Shown piece after piece: positions 53,601-62,908 of a DNA stretch of 64,000 nt. The stretch spans positions 11,298,973 to 11,362,972 of the forward strand of contig JABAKD010000010.1 of assembly GCA_012845835.1 (NCBI GenBank), read 5' to 3'. Each line of letters opens with the position of its first letter. The stretch's first letter is position 1. Source of the DNA: Undaria pinnatifida (Eukaryota > Sar > Phaeophyceae > Laminariales > Alariaceae). The notes below the pieces were generated by a model, which saw only the letters and a program-made list of their open reading frames with translations, was not told the DNA's origin and did not search any database. A program made the position numbers and the translations under genes.

Positions 53601-56600
53601 ACCCCCCCCCTCCCTTTTCCTTTCGTGCTGTGGTTGGGATGTTTCGATGTGAAACCCTTGATGGGATATGGTTAGCTGCGTTGCGCCAAAAGTAACCACC
53701 TGACGTGTTTTTCGTCCGCGAGGTACAGAGTCACTCGTTTCGTGCGAGCGTGATGGTATATGATAGTACATGATAGCTCAAATCTATTCGTGAAAAAAGA
53801 GGGTAACCCCCTCGCTCCCCAACAATGTGTATCGCTGAGAACCAATGGTACGACAGGGGAAGTTCCTTTTCGGGGGCCTTTTTTTTGCAGTGGATAAGGG
53901 TCACTCGCGCGAGTGGCCGATCCCCCCCCCCCCCCCCCCCCTGTTCCTTTCTGTTTTTTTTTCTTCTTTCTTTTCTTTTTTTCTTAATTTCACGACAAGA
54001 AACCCCAATGGAGGGTGGTGGTTGTCTACGCTTGCGCCAAGGAAAATTGCCTCGAGTGGTTTCGTCAGTGCGGTGCTGAGAGTCACTCGTGCGACGGGTG
54101 ACAAGCGGGGAGTGGAAAATGGGATATTTGATTGCTACAAGACCGCAGCGTTTGGTCGCCCTCGTCTTTGGGGACTAACAAACGACTTGAAATTTGTGTG
54201 GGATCGTTTTTTTGCGGTCGGAAACCGATGGAGAAGACTGGCTGTGTCTGGTGCTATCTTTCGTTCATTCGTTCGTGATTTGCCTGGTTGCCTGCTTGTC
54301 TTGCTGCTGGAATGGAGAAAAGCTGTCGGTTCCAGGTCGCCTGCTTGCTCTCGCGACGAGGACCTCTCACGGGCATCCATCCATTCATCGCTTTTAGGGC
54401 GCGTTTGTTTGGGGGGTGGACGATAGCCCCATTCCCCGTCGCAAAGTGTTAAGATCGCGCACTCAACCTCCTGACCGCACCCAAGGCTCGCCACGCCGCT
54501 CCTAATCCCCCCCCCCCTCCCTCCTTCCTCCCCTCCGTCTGTTTGCACATGACTATTTCTGCTGATCGCATCCACGAACGGCATGATCGCCCCCCCCCCT
54601 CCCTTTGATACACATGAGTATTTTGCTGATCGCATCCAAGAACGGTGTGATCGCCCCACCCCCCCTTCCCCCCTTTTGATATACATGAAAGTTTTTGCTG
54701 ATCACATCCACGAACGGCATGATCGCCCCCCCCCCCCCCGCCCCCCCCGCCCCCCCCCTCCCCCAAGACATCTGCACCTAACACGTGCGCACCCACGGGC
54801 TCATCCTTTTTGTTTTGTTGTTGTCTCGGGAGTGCAGGCTCGAAGCCACGACCCCAAGACGTGCCCGGTGTGCAGCTGGATTACGAAGGTGGGTCAAGGG
54901 TCCAGGAGAGGATTGCGGACGGGAAAGAGAACGTTTCCCCCCCCCCCCCCATGTTTTGCTCACGGCGGTTGGATTGTTCCACCCATTCTCGTGTGCTGAC
55001 ATGACAGTCTTGGTGACGTGCTGGTAGCCTGCCGGGGAGGTGGGGGGGAAGGTGGGGGGGGGCGTAGGCACTGAGGAGTCGCGGCGTCTGCCCCGCGAAA
55101 GAATTCCCACAAGGTTGCTTCCCGTGCGAAAATGCGTTTCACTTCTCGTGTGCCGTCGACGCCATTTGTGAATCGTACGTTTTTTTTTTTTATTGTCTAT
55201 TTTATTTTTGTGCTCATCCGATCTACAAATCTTCGCACTATTCACTTTTCTTTCTCCGTCCCCTATAGAGTCGCTCTGCGGTAGCCCCGCCCCCCAACTC
55301 TTCTTCAGAATTGCCGGTTTTGATCCCAGCTCTCGGCCGTATCTCCTGAAATGCGGTGCCCCTTGCCGCCCCGACGCCATCGTTCGACATATATCATAGT
55401 CCTTTGCAAGCACGACAATGTTCGAGGATGCTTTTATCATGGCACCCTTCCTTGTGTCTAGCAGCCATGATTGATGATGAAACGTTCGTTCAAGAAAATC
55501 GCCGTTTTTTTTTGGGGGGGGGTATCGTAGAATCAGTCTATAGACACAGCTCAGATCCCAGGTCACTAAAGCGGGCTCTTCTTCCCCCTCCCTCCCTCCC
55601 CACTACGGTACGTGGCTATATATGTTTTTTTCTCGTTGCGAGAAAGGCTTCCGCCCTGTTCTTCCCCTCGTCGACTCGCCTCGAATTGCGCCCTACCCAC
55701 CCGCTGCAGGGCGCTCTCAGCAGTTGGTTCCTTGACCCGCGCTACGGGAGAGGTGCACTGGCTCTTTTTTTTCCTTCTTTCACCCAAAAAATGTTTTGTT
55801 TTGTTTTTTGGTAAAACTGGGAGTGCAAATCGATCGGCTGGACTCATGGCCTATGGATGTAAAAAACAAGCATTAGTATTTTGCTCTGCTATACAAGACC
55901 GGCATTTCTGATGATTTGGGGTTGATGGAGGGAATGAGGGGAGTCCAGTCAATGCAGATTTTTTTTTTTTTTTCTTGCCGCCAAAAAGTGCTATACTACC
56001 TCCATCGTGGCACGCGTCCTTATTCTAACAAGAACATATTATCAATACGTAGTCAGCTGTGAGTTCGATTTCCTTAGGGCCGATACTCATCTTTTGCAAG
56101 CTGCGTGATACACCGGCCGCTCGTTTGTCCTACGGGGTGCTTATGGCGTTGTTCGGTTCACTATTGAATACTATGTTTTGGCATGCGACACGCGTCTCCT
56201 TTTGTCTCTTGTCAGACTGGTTCTGGCGCCCCGAAGGTGCTATCGGATCTGAGCTGCCTCCGAGACTACTTGGCCAGCCCGACACCTCCCAAAAAATCGA
56301 GCAAGAACGCAATCGTGTACAGCGAGAGGTTGCTCGAGATGGAACAGGTACGTACGTTTTATTTTTTAAGCGCGTTTTTCTTCGAGACGCGTGAGTGCAT
56401 TTCATTTGCCGGCGTTTCGTTTATCGAGATGTACGAGGGCCCTTGGGAGGGGAGGAGATGCAGTGTTCGCGTGGCGGAAGGACGGCATGTCCGCTACTTA
56501 GGTTACGTTACCGTTGTGCAGTGATCATGCAGTGTTTTGTTTCGTCGTTTGGACGCAGCCCTAATTGATTCGTTTCCACTTTTTTTTTTGTCAGTGCGAA

Positions 56601-56717
56601 GCTACCGTGTGCGCCGCGCAGACGACACGGCAACTGCTGCTGTCCACTTTTTGTGGTAAATCAACTGGCACAAGGATCACAAATACTAAAAAGATGGCAA
56701 CATCAAGTACGATGTAA
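44421..56717 (+). CDS. NTH: Endonuclease III-like DNA glycosylase/AP lyase, ~10 exons
   Basis: Base-excision repair enzyme of the HhH-GPD family: it removes oxidised pyrimidines and cleaves at the abasic site. Exons: 44421-44616, 45438-46060, 46519-46575, 47170-47261, 47737-47858, 49158-49281, 50279-50369, 54838-54888, 56216-56347, 56595-56717. All phases fit, giving 536 codons plus TAA. Residues 1-245 are a basic Ala/Lys-rich extension with imperfect AVVKQEA repeats, perhaps nuclear targeting. The core then follows endonuclease III: LLCGVLLSAQTTD, IGL-like SVGLAPTKAKHL, hairpin LPGVGRKTA with catalytic Lys (~366), and PVDTHIHRLALR with catalytic Asp (~384), 18 residues apart as in E. coli Nth. 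Fe-S cysteines are ~434, 444, 447 and 466, spaced wider than the bacterial C-x6-C-x2-C-x5-C. Introns 4 and 7 are GC-AG. The first and last exons are less certain. Confidence 0.88.
45438..46060 (+). CDS. NTH: NTH exon 2, basic extension
   Basis: 623 nt, acceptor cttgtgcag, donor CACGTG|gtgagg. Repeats of VVKQEA / VVQKEA / VVKKEA type, then KTIKREKVVVKKSPRK and the first core helix (LAEKAALIISVMDALYP). The low-complexity part is not conserved in bacterial enzymes; the last ~30 residues join the glycosylase fold. Confidence 0.82.
46519..47261 (+). CDS. NTH: NTH exons 3-4
   Basis: 46519-46575 reads DSFTLLCGVLLSAQTTDGQ, the LLSAQ-TD signature of endonuclease III. 47170-47261 reads VNEVTKELFRVAPDPLSL and ENVQRIIR. 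The second exon must leave by a gc donor (ATCAG|gcatgc) to complete AGG with the next exon; the only gt nearby (AAC|gtgcag) breaks the frame. Confidence 0.85.
47737..47858 (+). CDS. NTH: NTH exon 5, to the helix-hairpin-helix
   Basis: Acceptor tttcag, donor GTCG|gtgagc. Reads SVGLAPTKAKHLIALSQQLL, GQVPDTFEGLQSLPGV. The hairpin glycine codon is split here, completed by the next exon. Confidence 0.9.
48585..48856. mobile_element. R7 TIR element in NTH intron 5
   Basis: Left gcgccatcccacaatcgggggttgca, right cctatcgcgagatggctc. Gives the intact order (ttttaggactactacgagcgcgcagaaatg) used to read the interrupted copy at 41.7 kb. Confidence 0.75.
49158..49281 (+). CDS. NTH: NTH exon 6, catalytic Lys and Asp
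   Basis: Acceptor gtgtgtag, donor CAA|gtgaga. Reads RKTAAVVMVQAFGVPAFPV, DTHIHRLALRWGL. The Lys of RKTA and the Asp of VDTH are the residues of the beta-elimination lyase reaction in endonuclease III. Confidence 0.92.
49298..49645 (+). repeat. GGT/GAT microsatellites in NTH intron 6
   Basis: Runs of tggtggtgg and gatgatggtg at 49298-49480 and again at 49616-49645. Poly-Val, poly-Trp and poly-His frames here are artefacts. Confidence 0.85.
50046..50191 (-). repeat. R1 copy in NTH intron 6
   Basis: Reverse orientation: aactcgccgaacacctcgcggcgcttcgcgc, cctggtcggtgcaaacc, ggatctaggtcatgcatga. It ends about 90 bp before exon 7. Confidence 0.72.
50279..50369 (+). CDS. NTH: NTH exon 7, before the Fe-S loop
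   Basis: Acceptor gtcgacag; reads VEDDLKSAFPRDSWAKL, HLQFIYFGREHCQ. It leaves by CCAG|gcgaga, a GC donor that fits the GCT CGA of the next exon. The frame stays open past the donor, but the family match stops there. Confidence 0.87.
51040..51245. repeat. R9 copy in NTH intron 7
   Basis: aagccgtggccacggg, C-tract, tttttatcgcgcatagggttc, actttccagcttttat. Same order as at 13.5 and 62.2 kb. Confidence 0.65.
51362..51649. mobile_element. R6 TIR element in NTH intron 7
   Basis: tgactcgttctacggtacccc with a C-tract at one end, G-tract and gttatcgtagaatcagtct at the other. A GGATGATG microsatellite (51651-51730) follows directly. Confidence 0.78.
52735..53075 (+). repeat. Four-copy ~85-90 bp tandem repeat
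   Basis: Unit: gatggtgaaaccgctacggaatg, then gactctgcgccaaaacttcc and ttgcgcggttccgtgcc. A lone relative lies at 53640-53700. Intronic in NTH. Confidence 0.78.
53132..53412. mobile_element. R6 TIR element, reverse, in NTH intron 7
   Basis: Left gactgattctacgataacccc, right ggggctaccgcagaacgactc, inverted match. Interior gaacgtttcatggctgctcga and tttcaaaaccggcggtttt. Confidence 0.8.
54545..54760 (+). repeat. Three-copy ~75-85 bp tandem repeat before NTH exon 8
   Basis: Unit: tttgatatacatgagtatt, tgctgatcgcatccacga, acggcatgatcgcc and a C-tract that lengthens in each unit. Gly-rich frames on the other strand are artefacts. Confidence 0.8.
54838..54888 (+). CDS. NTH: NTH exon 8, two Fe-S cysteines
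   Basis: 51 nt, acceptor agtgcag, donor AAG|gtgggt, phase 0-0. Reads ARSHDPKTCPVCSWITK: the C-x2-C pair of the cluster. Microexon-like, 4.5 kb from exon 7, directly after a three-copy tandem repeat. Confidence 0.85.
55267..55539. mobile_element. R6 TIR element in NTH intron 8
   Basis: Left agagtcgctctgcggtagccccg, right ggggtatcgtagaatcagtct. Best preserved ends of the family. Confidence 0.8.
56216..56347 (+). CDS. NTH: NTH exon 9
   Basis: 44 codons, acceptor cttgtcag, donor CAG|gtacgt. Reads TGSGAPKVLSDLSCLRDYL, then a Pro/Lys/Ser tail. Its Cys is the likely fourth cluster ligand, 18 residues after the previous Cys. Confidence 0.75.
56595..56717 (+). CDS. NTH: NTH candidate terminal exon
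   Basis: After ttttgtcag, phase 0: CEATVCAAQTTRQLLLS and 23 more residues to TAA at 56715-56717. No family match, so this rests on the acceptor and frame only. Its two Cys could alternatively serve the Fe-S cluster. Confidence 0.5.
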   Translation, partial: CEATVCAAQTTRQLLLSTFCGKSTGTRITNTKKMATSSTM

Positions 56718-58828
56718 ACATTTTTATACGCCAGGGTGTTGCGCTAGACACACACACAGATGTGCCAGGTATTATACTTGAGCGTTAGCGTGTGAGCCGC
56801 CACGTACGCCCGGCGCACCCGCAGGCGCGGAGTTGCGGTGGACACAGGATATCAGTCACTGATAGTTGTAACCGTTGCAGGACCCAGGTGTGAAAAAAAG
56901 AGGTGTAATAAAACAACCCGATATGTGGAGGCAAAACATACGAGCTTACCAGTCGTCTAGATATGGGGAGCGGCGCAGCGGTACGAGTGCTGTGCAATAT
57001 CATGTGGCGCACGTGTCGGAAGTGTTTCCTTGCATGGCAATTTGGCCACATCCTCCTTCTCAGAACGCATGCTCTGCACGGCAGAGGTAACTTCTTTTTT
57101 TTCTTCTGGATATCCTTATTTACTGTTTTGAGGAGCGCTCTACCTCTCTCACCCAAAACCCAAAACGTCGAGAGAAAAATGAAAATAATATGCTTGTACT
57201 GTAAGCAAAAACCTTTTTTTTTTTTTTGCTCGAGTTTTTTTTTTTTTTTTTTTTTTTTGCGGAATTAAGGTTGGTTGGGCCGTGGCTTGTGACTTTCAAC
57301 GGTTTCAATGCTATTGTCATATCATATGTTTTCCTACCCCATCTCCTGCCCAACCCAAGCTGGTACATCGCAAACGACGAGTCGTCTTTTCACGATACGA
57401 TTTGCATTGTTTTTTTTGGGGGGGGGTCAACAACATTTTTCACCGGTTTTTGAGCTCTCTCTACAAGTGTGCGACCATCGGTTGGCACAATAATTCGCCG
57501 ACCTATATCCTTCATGAGGACACACAACTCGTAATACGCGCGATCGGAGTATCACACACAGCTTGCAAAGAAGAGCTTCGACGAAATCTTCGATCTCACA
57601 GCTGGAGTGTATTTTCATTTTTTATGATAATTTTACCGGTATACTTCGAAGTATGTGTTTCAGGATTACGAGAGATTTTCTCTTGTTTTTTCGAACCCGG
57701 TTGCGAGAAGGGATGTCTTCGAAGTCATCGCTTCGGGTGAGCTTTGGAGCAGCTCCTCTTCTTGGTAGGACTTGAGGTCAAAAAAACTTGTGCTGTCACG
57801 CCTATAGCGTGGGATGATGATGATGACTCATACACCATTAAAACATTGTAATATGACAGTTTCGTTAGAAATCAAGGTGTTACCTTGTTTTGCGGCTCGC
57901 GCGCGTCTTGCCGCGCCTTCTTACCCTGCTGTGCTTTGTGTTTTTCTGTTCTGCCGCGGGCTTCGCTGTGGACCCCGTTTGTACGTCCCCTTCCGCGTGG
58001 ATTGCCTCCTCCTCCTCCTCCTCCTCCTCCCCCTCCGCTGCACAGTTCAGGATGAAGAGTGAGGAGGGCTGATGCTTTTCCATGGGGGTGGACGACCGAA
58101 GATTGCCCCCCCCCCCTGCACGCTTTTGCTTTGTTGTAAGAGGGCTGGTGACATGCGAAGTATGCAGGGGCTGTTGACGCAGATGTCGGCGCAAGAACGC
58201 CGTTTTGTGTTTGTTGTCGCTACCGAGCGCGTACAAGTACAAACTGGGAGCTGTTGAAAAAAAGTCGACCCACGAACATCATTTTTTTTCTTTTTTCTTT
58301 TTTACGGTGTGGCGTTGCGGTGGTGAGCCTTGAAAGATATCAGCACTGCCACCGGTGCTGTGAGAGGGGAGATTGGCCGACGCTTCCCGCACGTACTCTT
58401 GTGTTGATGACACTATCATACGTGTTTTGTAAATTTCCCTTTGGTGATGCTTGAGTATAGGACAGGTTTGTTTTTTCGCTCTGCTGATGTTGCTGCCGTA
58501 CAGCAGTGCGTAAAATTATTAACGAGCTAGGTCTCAGGAGCGCACATGATTTGCCGACATCTGTATACCCCGTGGAGGGCGCATATTTTACGAAGGTCTA
58601 CATCAGACATGTACCCGTGGGGCAAAAAAACAGGCGATGAATTGTGCGTGCAGTTCTAGCGTCTTCGGGAAGGTAAGGCAGGAGGAGCGTTCCGCGGTGC
58701 ACTCCACAGCTATTAATAATAGCTGCACTCCTTGAGATTTTGTTTACAAGTTACATGTATATTTTGTTTCGTTTCGATCTTTTTTGTCGGTTCACCTGTA
58801 CCCCCCATGTATTATTGACTGGAAGACG

Positions 58829-59290
58829 TGCTATGATAGGAGGCGCAGTACCTTTTTTCTGGTGAAAATGAGGCGATAGGGAGGCGTGCTATGATAAGGG
58901 GGTACAGTACCTTTTTTTGGTAAATGCGGTTCGATGGGGAGTCTTGCTACGATAGGGGGTACAGTACATTTTATTGGTGAAAACGGTTCGATGAGGAGGC
59001 TTGCAATGATATAGGGGGTACAGTACCTTTTTTTGGCGAAAACGGTTCGATAGGGAGGCTTGCTATGATAGGGGGTACAGTGCCTTTTTGTGGTGAAAAC
59101 GGTTCGGTAGGGAGGCGTGCTATAATAGGGCGTACAGCACCTTTTATTGGTGAAAATGGTTCGATGGGGAGGCTTGCAATGATATAGGGGGTACAGTACC
59201 TGGTTTTGGCGAAAACGGTTCGATAGGGAGGCTTGCTATGATAGGGGGTACATTACCTTTTTCTTGGCGAAAACGGTTTGCCTGATGGGG
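58829..59290 (+). repeat. Minisatellite of ~59 bp, 8 units, transposon-end derived
   Basis: Unit: ggaggcttgctatgatag, ggggtacagtacctttttt, tggtgaaaacggttcgat. The first part equals the R8 terminus (gcttgctacgatagaggtatacctttttt) seen at 13.16 kb and 61.36 kb. Confidence 0.82.
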
Positions 59291-60271
59291 CTCCTCAGCC
59301 AAGGACAATACCCCCCCAAGATTTGTTGGTGCACCTTTTTTTCTTTTTTAGAAATAAAAAATGCGCTACTCATACAGCTGTGAGTAATCGAAGATTTTAA
59401 TTTTTAAAACTCACGTTTGCAAAGCTGTGTGCGATACTCCCGGACGATCGATCGCGCGTTATTCCATGCTTTTTGCGTTTTTTTACGGTACTAATCGATA
59501 TTCTAGTGTACCTACGTGTGGGCCGTGCAATTGTTCATCATGTGTCGAACTTTTCGGGTCACAGGTATCGAGCTCCTTAACCCATTTCCGACTCATAATT
59601 TTTTTTCCCACTCTAACTCCAAGTGTTTTGTCCCCCATGTCCGCCTTTACAACTGGAAACCCTTTGGGGGGGGAAAAAAATACTTGGAAGTTTGTACAGG
59701 GAGGGATTTTGGGGCTCTAAAGGAGCCGTTACCGCAAAAGTTGTGCGTCCCTTACCGGACGTAGCTCATGCGGATAGAACGCGCTCGTTCCCGCCGCCCT
59801 TTTTTGTTCCTACTGCCATGAGACAATTTTTTTCTTTTGGGGTCTGTCTGTCAGTTGGTAAACAAGCTTTACCGTCCATCTTCGTTCACCATAAGAGGAA
59901 AGGGTTGTACGAGCGTAATATACATACGAAGTAGTTTTTGGGGGGGGGGGCGTCGCCTAGTGAATTAGCTTTTTTGAGGGGGCGTTGCGTAGTAAGCATT
60001 TTTTTTTTTTGAAGGAGTGTCACGTGTGGTGAGTACCCGTAGTTTGGTGGGAATGCCACGACAGTACTACGAAGTATTTTTTTTTCGCGTCGTACGAAGT
60101 TGTGGCGTAATGAGCGAGCGCAAAAATGCTACTATCATCAGTACTTGTAGAGTAGTGGTAAAAATGTTTTTTTTTTGTAGCTTACAAAGTTGAAGGGTAG
60201 ATTATAGGTAAAGAGCACCAGCGGGATCGAGTAATTATACGAGTGGTTACCCGGTAGCTTGGGGACGAGCT

Positions 60272-60379
60272 ATTTACGGGGGACCCTAGTAAACAGGACC
60301 TACGGTGTACACAAAAACCTATATATTCATGTATTTTTACTAACAATATTTGGTCCTGTTTACTATCGTCCTCTGTAAT
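60272..60379. mobile_element. Second copy of the 28-bp-TIR MITE
   Basis: Ends tttacgggggaccctagtaa and (inverted) attacagaggacgatagtaa; interior tacggtgtacacaaaaacc shared with 31.34 kb. TA on both sides fits a 2-bp target duplication. Confidence 0.85.
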
Positions 60380-60884
60380 ACTTGCGACTAGTGCGGGATT
60401 TTTAGCAGCAGTACGAGTTAGGTTCAATATCGTACGATAGTAAAACCTCTGCGCTTCAGGAGTTAAGCCAGACTGCACACGATTGCTTTAGACTTTCTTT
60501 CTCTTGTGGTTGTCGACCAGCGAATTTGTCGACGATCTACTGTAAAGTTTTGTACCACTACCACCGAGAAGTACATGATATTAAAGTATGGTAGACATAG
60601 TAAAAACGGCAGGGTGATCGAGCATAAATATGTAAAAGGACCATTTCACTGACTCCAGGAATGGGGCAAAATACCTACGGATTCGTGATACTAACACAGT
60701 GGCGCTGACTGCCATATTAATAGTAGTATGTGCCGGAACGACACCGCACGGAGTTGGACAACTCGCTCGCCGCATGAGAATACCGCTCGCATTGCAGGTC
60801 GCCCAACGCTTTCAGCCTAGATGGTTGGTTGGAGTCAACCTTGACGGTTGGGGAGACCGCGGTTCCAAACACCTCGGACCGATC

Positions 60885-61045
60885 ATGATATAGATCATAT
60901 AGACCATATAGATCATATAGATCGTATAGATCATATAGATCGTATAGATCATATAGATCATATAGATCGTATAGATCGTATAGATAATGTAGATCGTACA
61001 GATCAGCTAGATCAACTACTGTAGATCCTATAGATCCTATAGATC
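60885..61045 (+). repeat. Decanucleotide-like atagatcgt/atagatcat array
   Basis: About 15 units of roughly 10 bp (atagatcata, tagatcgtat). Phase slips give 9-11 bp spacing. No frame. Confidence 0.85.
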
Positions 61046-61354
61046 ATATAGATCTTATGGACAGATCATCTGCAGACAGTAGATCCTGCGTCTGTGGTTA
61101 TCAAATGTTGTGCAGGATCTGTATACCAGGAGCACACATCCAACCCTGGAAACCTGTGTTAGATCATGCGGATCGTACGGCCCACCGCCCGGTATCATGA
61201 GCTAGACCAGATACAGTATCTTCCCTGAAAAATACCTAGATAATAATCAAGTGAGGATGGATAGGTGATCTGTCCGCCGACGCGTGAAATGTTTTGGTCT
61301 CTGCAGCTCGTGCCTGGGCCCGAGAAGGGAAAATATAGCGACGGCGGGTACCCG

Positions 61355-61750
61355 ACGCGTGCTACGATAGAGGCGAACCGCTCTTTTTCCGACACTCGTC
61401 GCTTTTAGGGGCTTAAGACACGTCTTTCTTAACCCAGACACTAATTTCGCGAAAACTAAAACTGCTGACCGGGGCATGCAATAACCCATTGCTTTCGTAG
61501 GTATAAAACGGAAATTCTGTTGAAAAAAACAACAAAATTCGGACGATTTTGGGTTACAAAATGAAAATTCTGTTTGAAAAAAAACACCAACAACAAAATT
61601 CGGACGATTTTGGGTTATAAAACGGAAATCCTGTTGAAAAAAAAAAAAAAAAATCGGACGACTTTGGGGTTTTAGAAGGGGAGCCCTCCCCCCCCGTTAT
61701 CAGAAAAAAATATTTTGGACGCAGAGTAGTGTCTCTATCGTAGCATTCGT
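61355..61750. mobile_element. R8 TIR element, ~396 bp
   Basis: Left acgcgtgctacgatagaggcgaacc, right gtctctatcgtagcattcgt inverted. Inside, a three-fold repeat of about 60 bp (acggaaattctgttgaaaa, aattcggacgattttgggtt) expands the element over the 305 bp copy at 13.16 kb. Confidence 0.75.
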
Positions 61751-62171
61751 CACCCGGGTTTCGAGAGCACGCCATGACACGCCGCAGCAGGCTACAGGCG
61801 CACATACATGGTAGCTCCTAACCGGACCGCATGTCGGGACACACCTGGTAGCTCTTTCGGTTTTGGGGGGGGGCGTACGTAGGACATTTCCCAGTCAGTT
61901 TTTTTAGTGCGTTTTTTTTTGCTCACATTTTCATTCCGTCCCCCACCTCCCCTGCACGCCGAAGAGACGCTTCGGAGCTCCCGACCACCATCGATTGAAG
62001 TAAATAGTCTTCCACCTTTCGATTAAAGCTCCCCCGAATTCAGTCGTCAGTCCCGTGTGTTGAACCAGCGATGGGAAGTTTATGGACGGAAAAAACAACA
62101 CGAAATATGTGTGTGTGCTTTTTTCCAAATCACTTTTTTCTCCAGCTCAGCTCCAACTCATACAAGAAGAG

Positions 62172-62345
62172 CTTTTTGCCCTCAGCTACAGTATGAGCAA
62201 GCCGTGGTCACAGGTGTCCCCCCCCCCCCACCCCCTGTACTTGTCTTCATTTTTATCGCGCATAGGGTTTAGCATTCCCACTTTTCAGCTTTTATGCTCA
62301 TCGATTTTTTAATCGATTTTTGCTCGCTACTCCATACGCTCAATA
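62172..62345. repeat. R9 copy
   Basis: cagtatgagcaagccgtggtcac, C-tract, tttttatcgcgcatagggtttagc, acttttcagcttttatgctc. Confidence 0.65.
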
Positions 62346-62355
62346 GGCGTTCCCG

Positions 62356-62595
62356 TTACTCAAGTAGATAAGCGATTCTTCCCATTTGTCTTGCAGAGGA
62401 CAACTTGTGGGGAGATGCGGTCGAACCCAAATTGTGATTGGAGGCGAAACGCACAAGGCCGCGGCAAGGGCTACCGACAGAAAAGACAGCATCCGCGTCC
62501 TCCGCGTCGCTATTTTGGGGGGGGCAATCATCCTTACTCCTGCCCGCGTCTTGGTTTAGTTTATCATTAGAAGCTTTTTTTTCAGCCGCAAGCAT
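62356..62595 (-). CDS. Possible coding frame, Ser/Asp-rich
   Basis: 79 codons on the - strand (KLNQDAGRSKDDCPPQN, FASNHNLGSTASPHKL). Composition looks protein-like and it has the strand of the acidic exon at 63.5 kb. No convincing acceptor was found, and the + strand also has an open frame here, so support is weak. Confidence 0.3.
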   Translation of the reverse strand: MLAAEKKASNDKLNQDAGRSKDDCPPQNSDAEDADAVFSVGSPCRGLVRFASNHNLGSTASPHKLSSARQMGRIAYLLE

Positions 62596-62626
62596 TTACT
62601 GCTGCAGCGCTAACTTACTGTTGCAG

Positions 62627-62908
62627 AGCCAACGGAACGACGATGAAAACGCCCGCCCCTCTAGTACAGGCGACGTTGTTTCAGGCTACGATGGTGCTAC
62701 CTACGAGCGAGCGCCTCTCTGCCCCGCCCTTTCGGCAAAAAGCGAAACGACGCCGCCCTCGCCCACCACTCCCATCCCGCCAAAGCATTCCCCGCCAAAA
62801 TCCCTTCAGACAAACGAAGCGCGTGGCAACTCTAAATCCGTTGGGCAGGGATTAAAATCCCACAACGACTCACGCCCTCTTCCTTCATCAGTTGAAGCCT
62901 GGAAATAG
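62627..62908 (+). CDS. Possible terminal exon, Pro/Ser-rich
   Basis: After a good acceptor (ttactgttgcag), 93 codons and TAG: SQRNDDENARPSSTGDVV, then Pro/Thr/Lys-rich and a polar end. No family recognised. No upstream exon identified. Confidence 0.35.
   Translation, partial: SQRNDDENARPSSTGDVVSGYDGATYERAPLCPALSAKSETTPPSPTTPIPPKHSPPKSLQTNEARGNSKSVGQGLKSHNDSRPLPSSVEAWK

Noticed and set aside
58142-58257. Short + frame MRSMQGLLTQMSAQERRF
   Set aside because: Helical-looking but isolated, no reliable splice context, next to a CTC repeat and T-runs.
60390-60478. - strand exon SGLTPEAQRFYY
   Set aside because: Looks protein-like and has an acceptor-like cag, but the only continuation runs into the MITE; no donor found.
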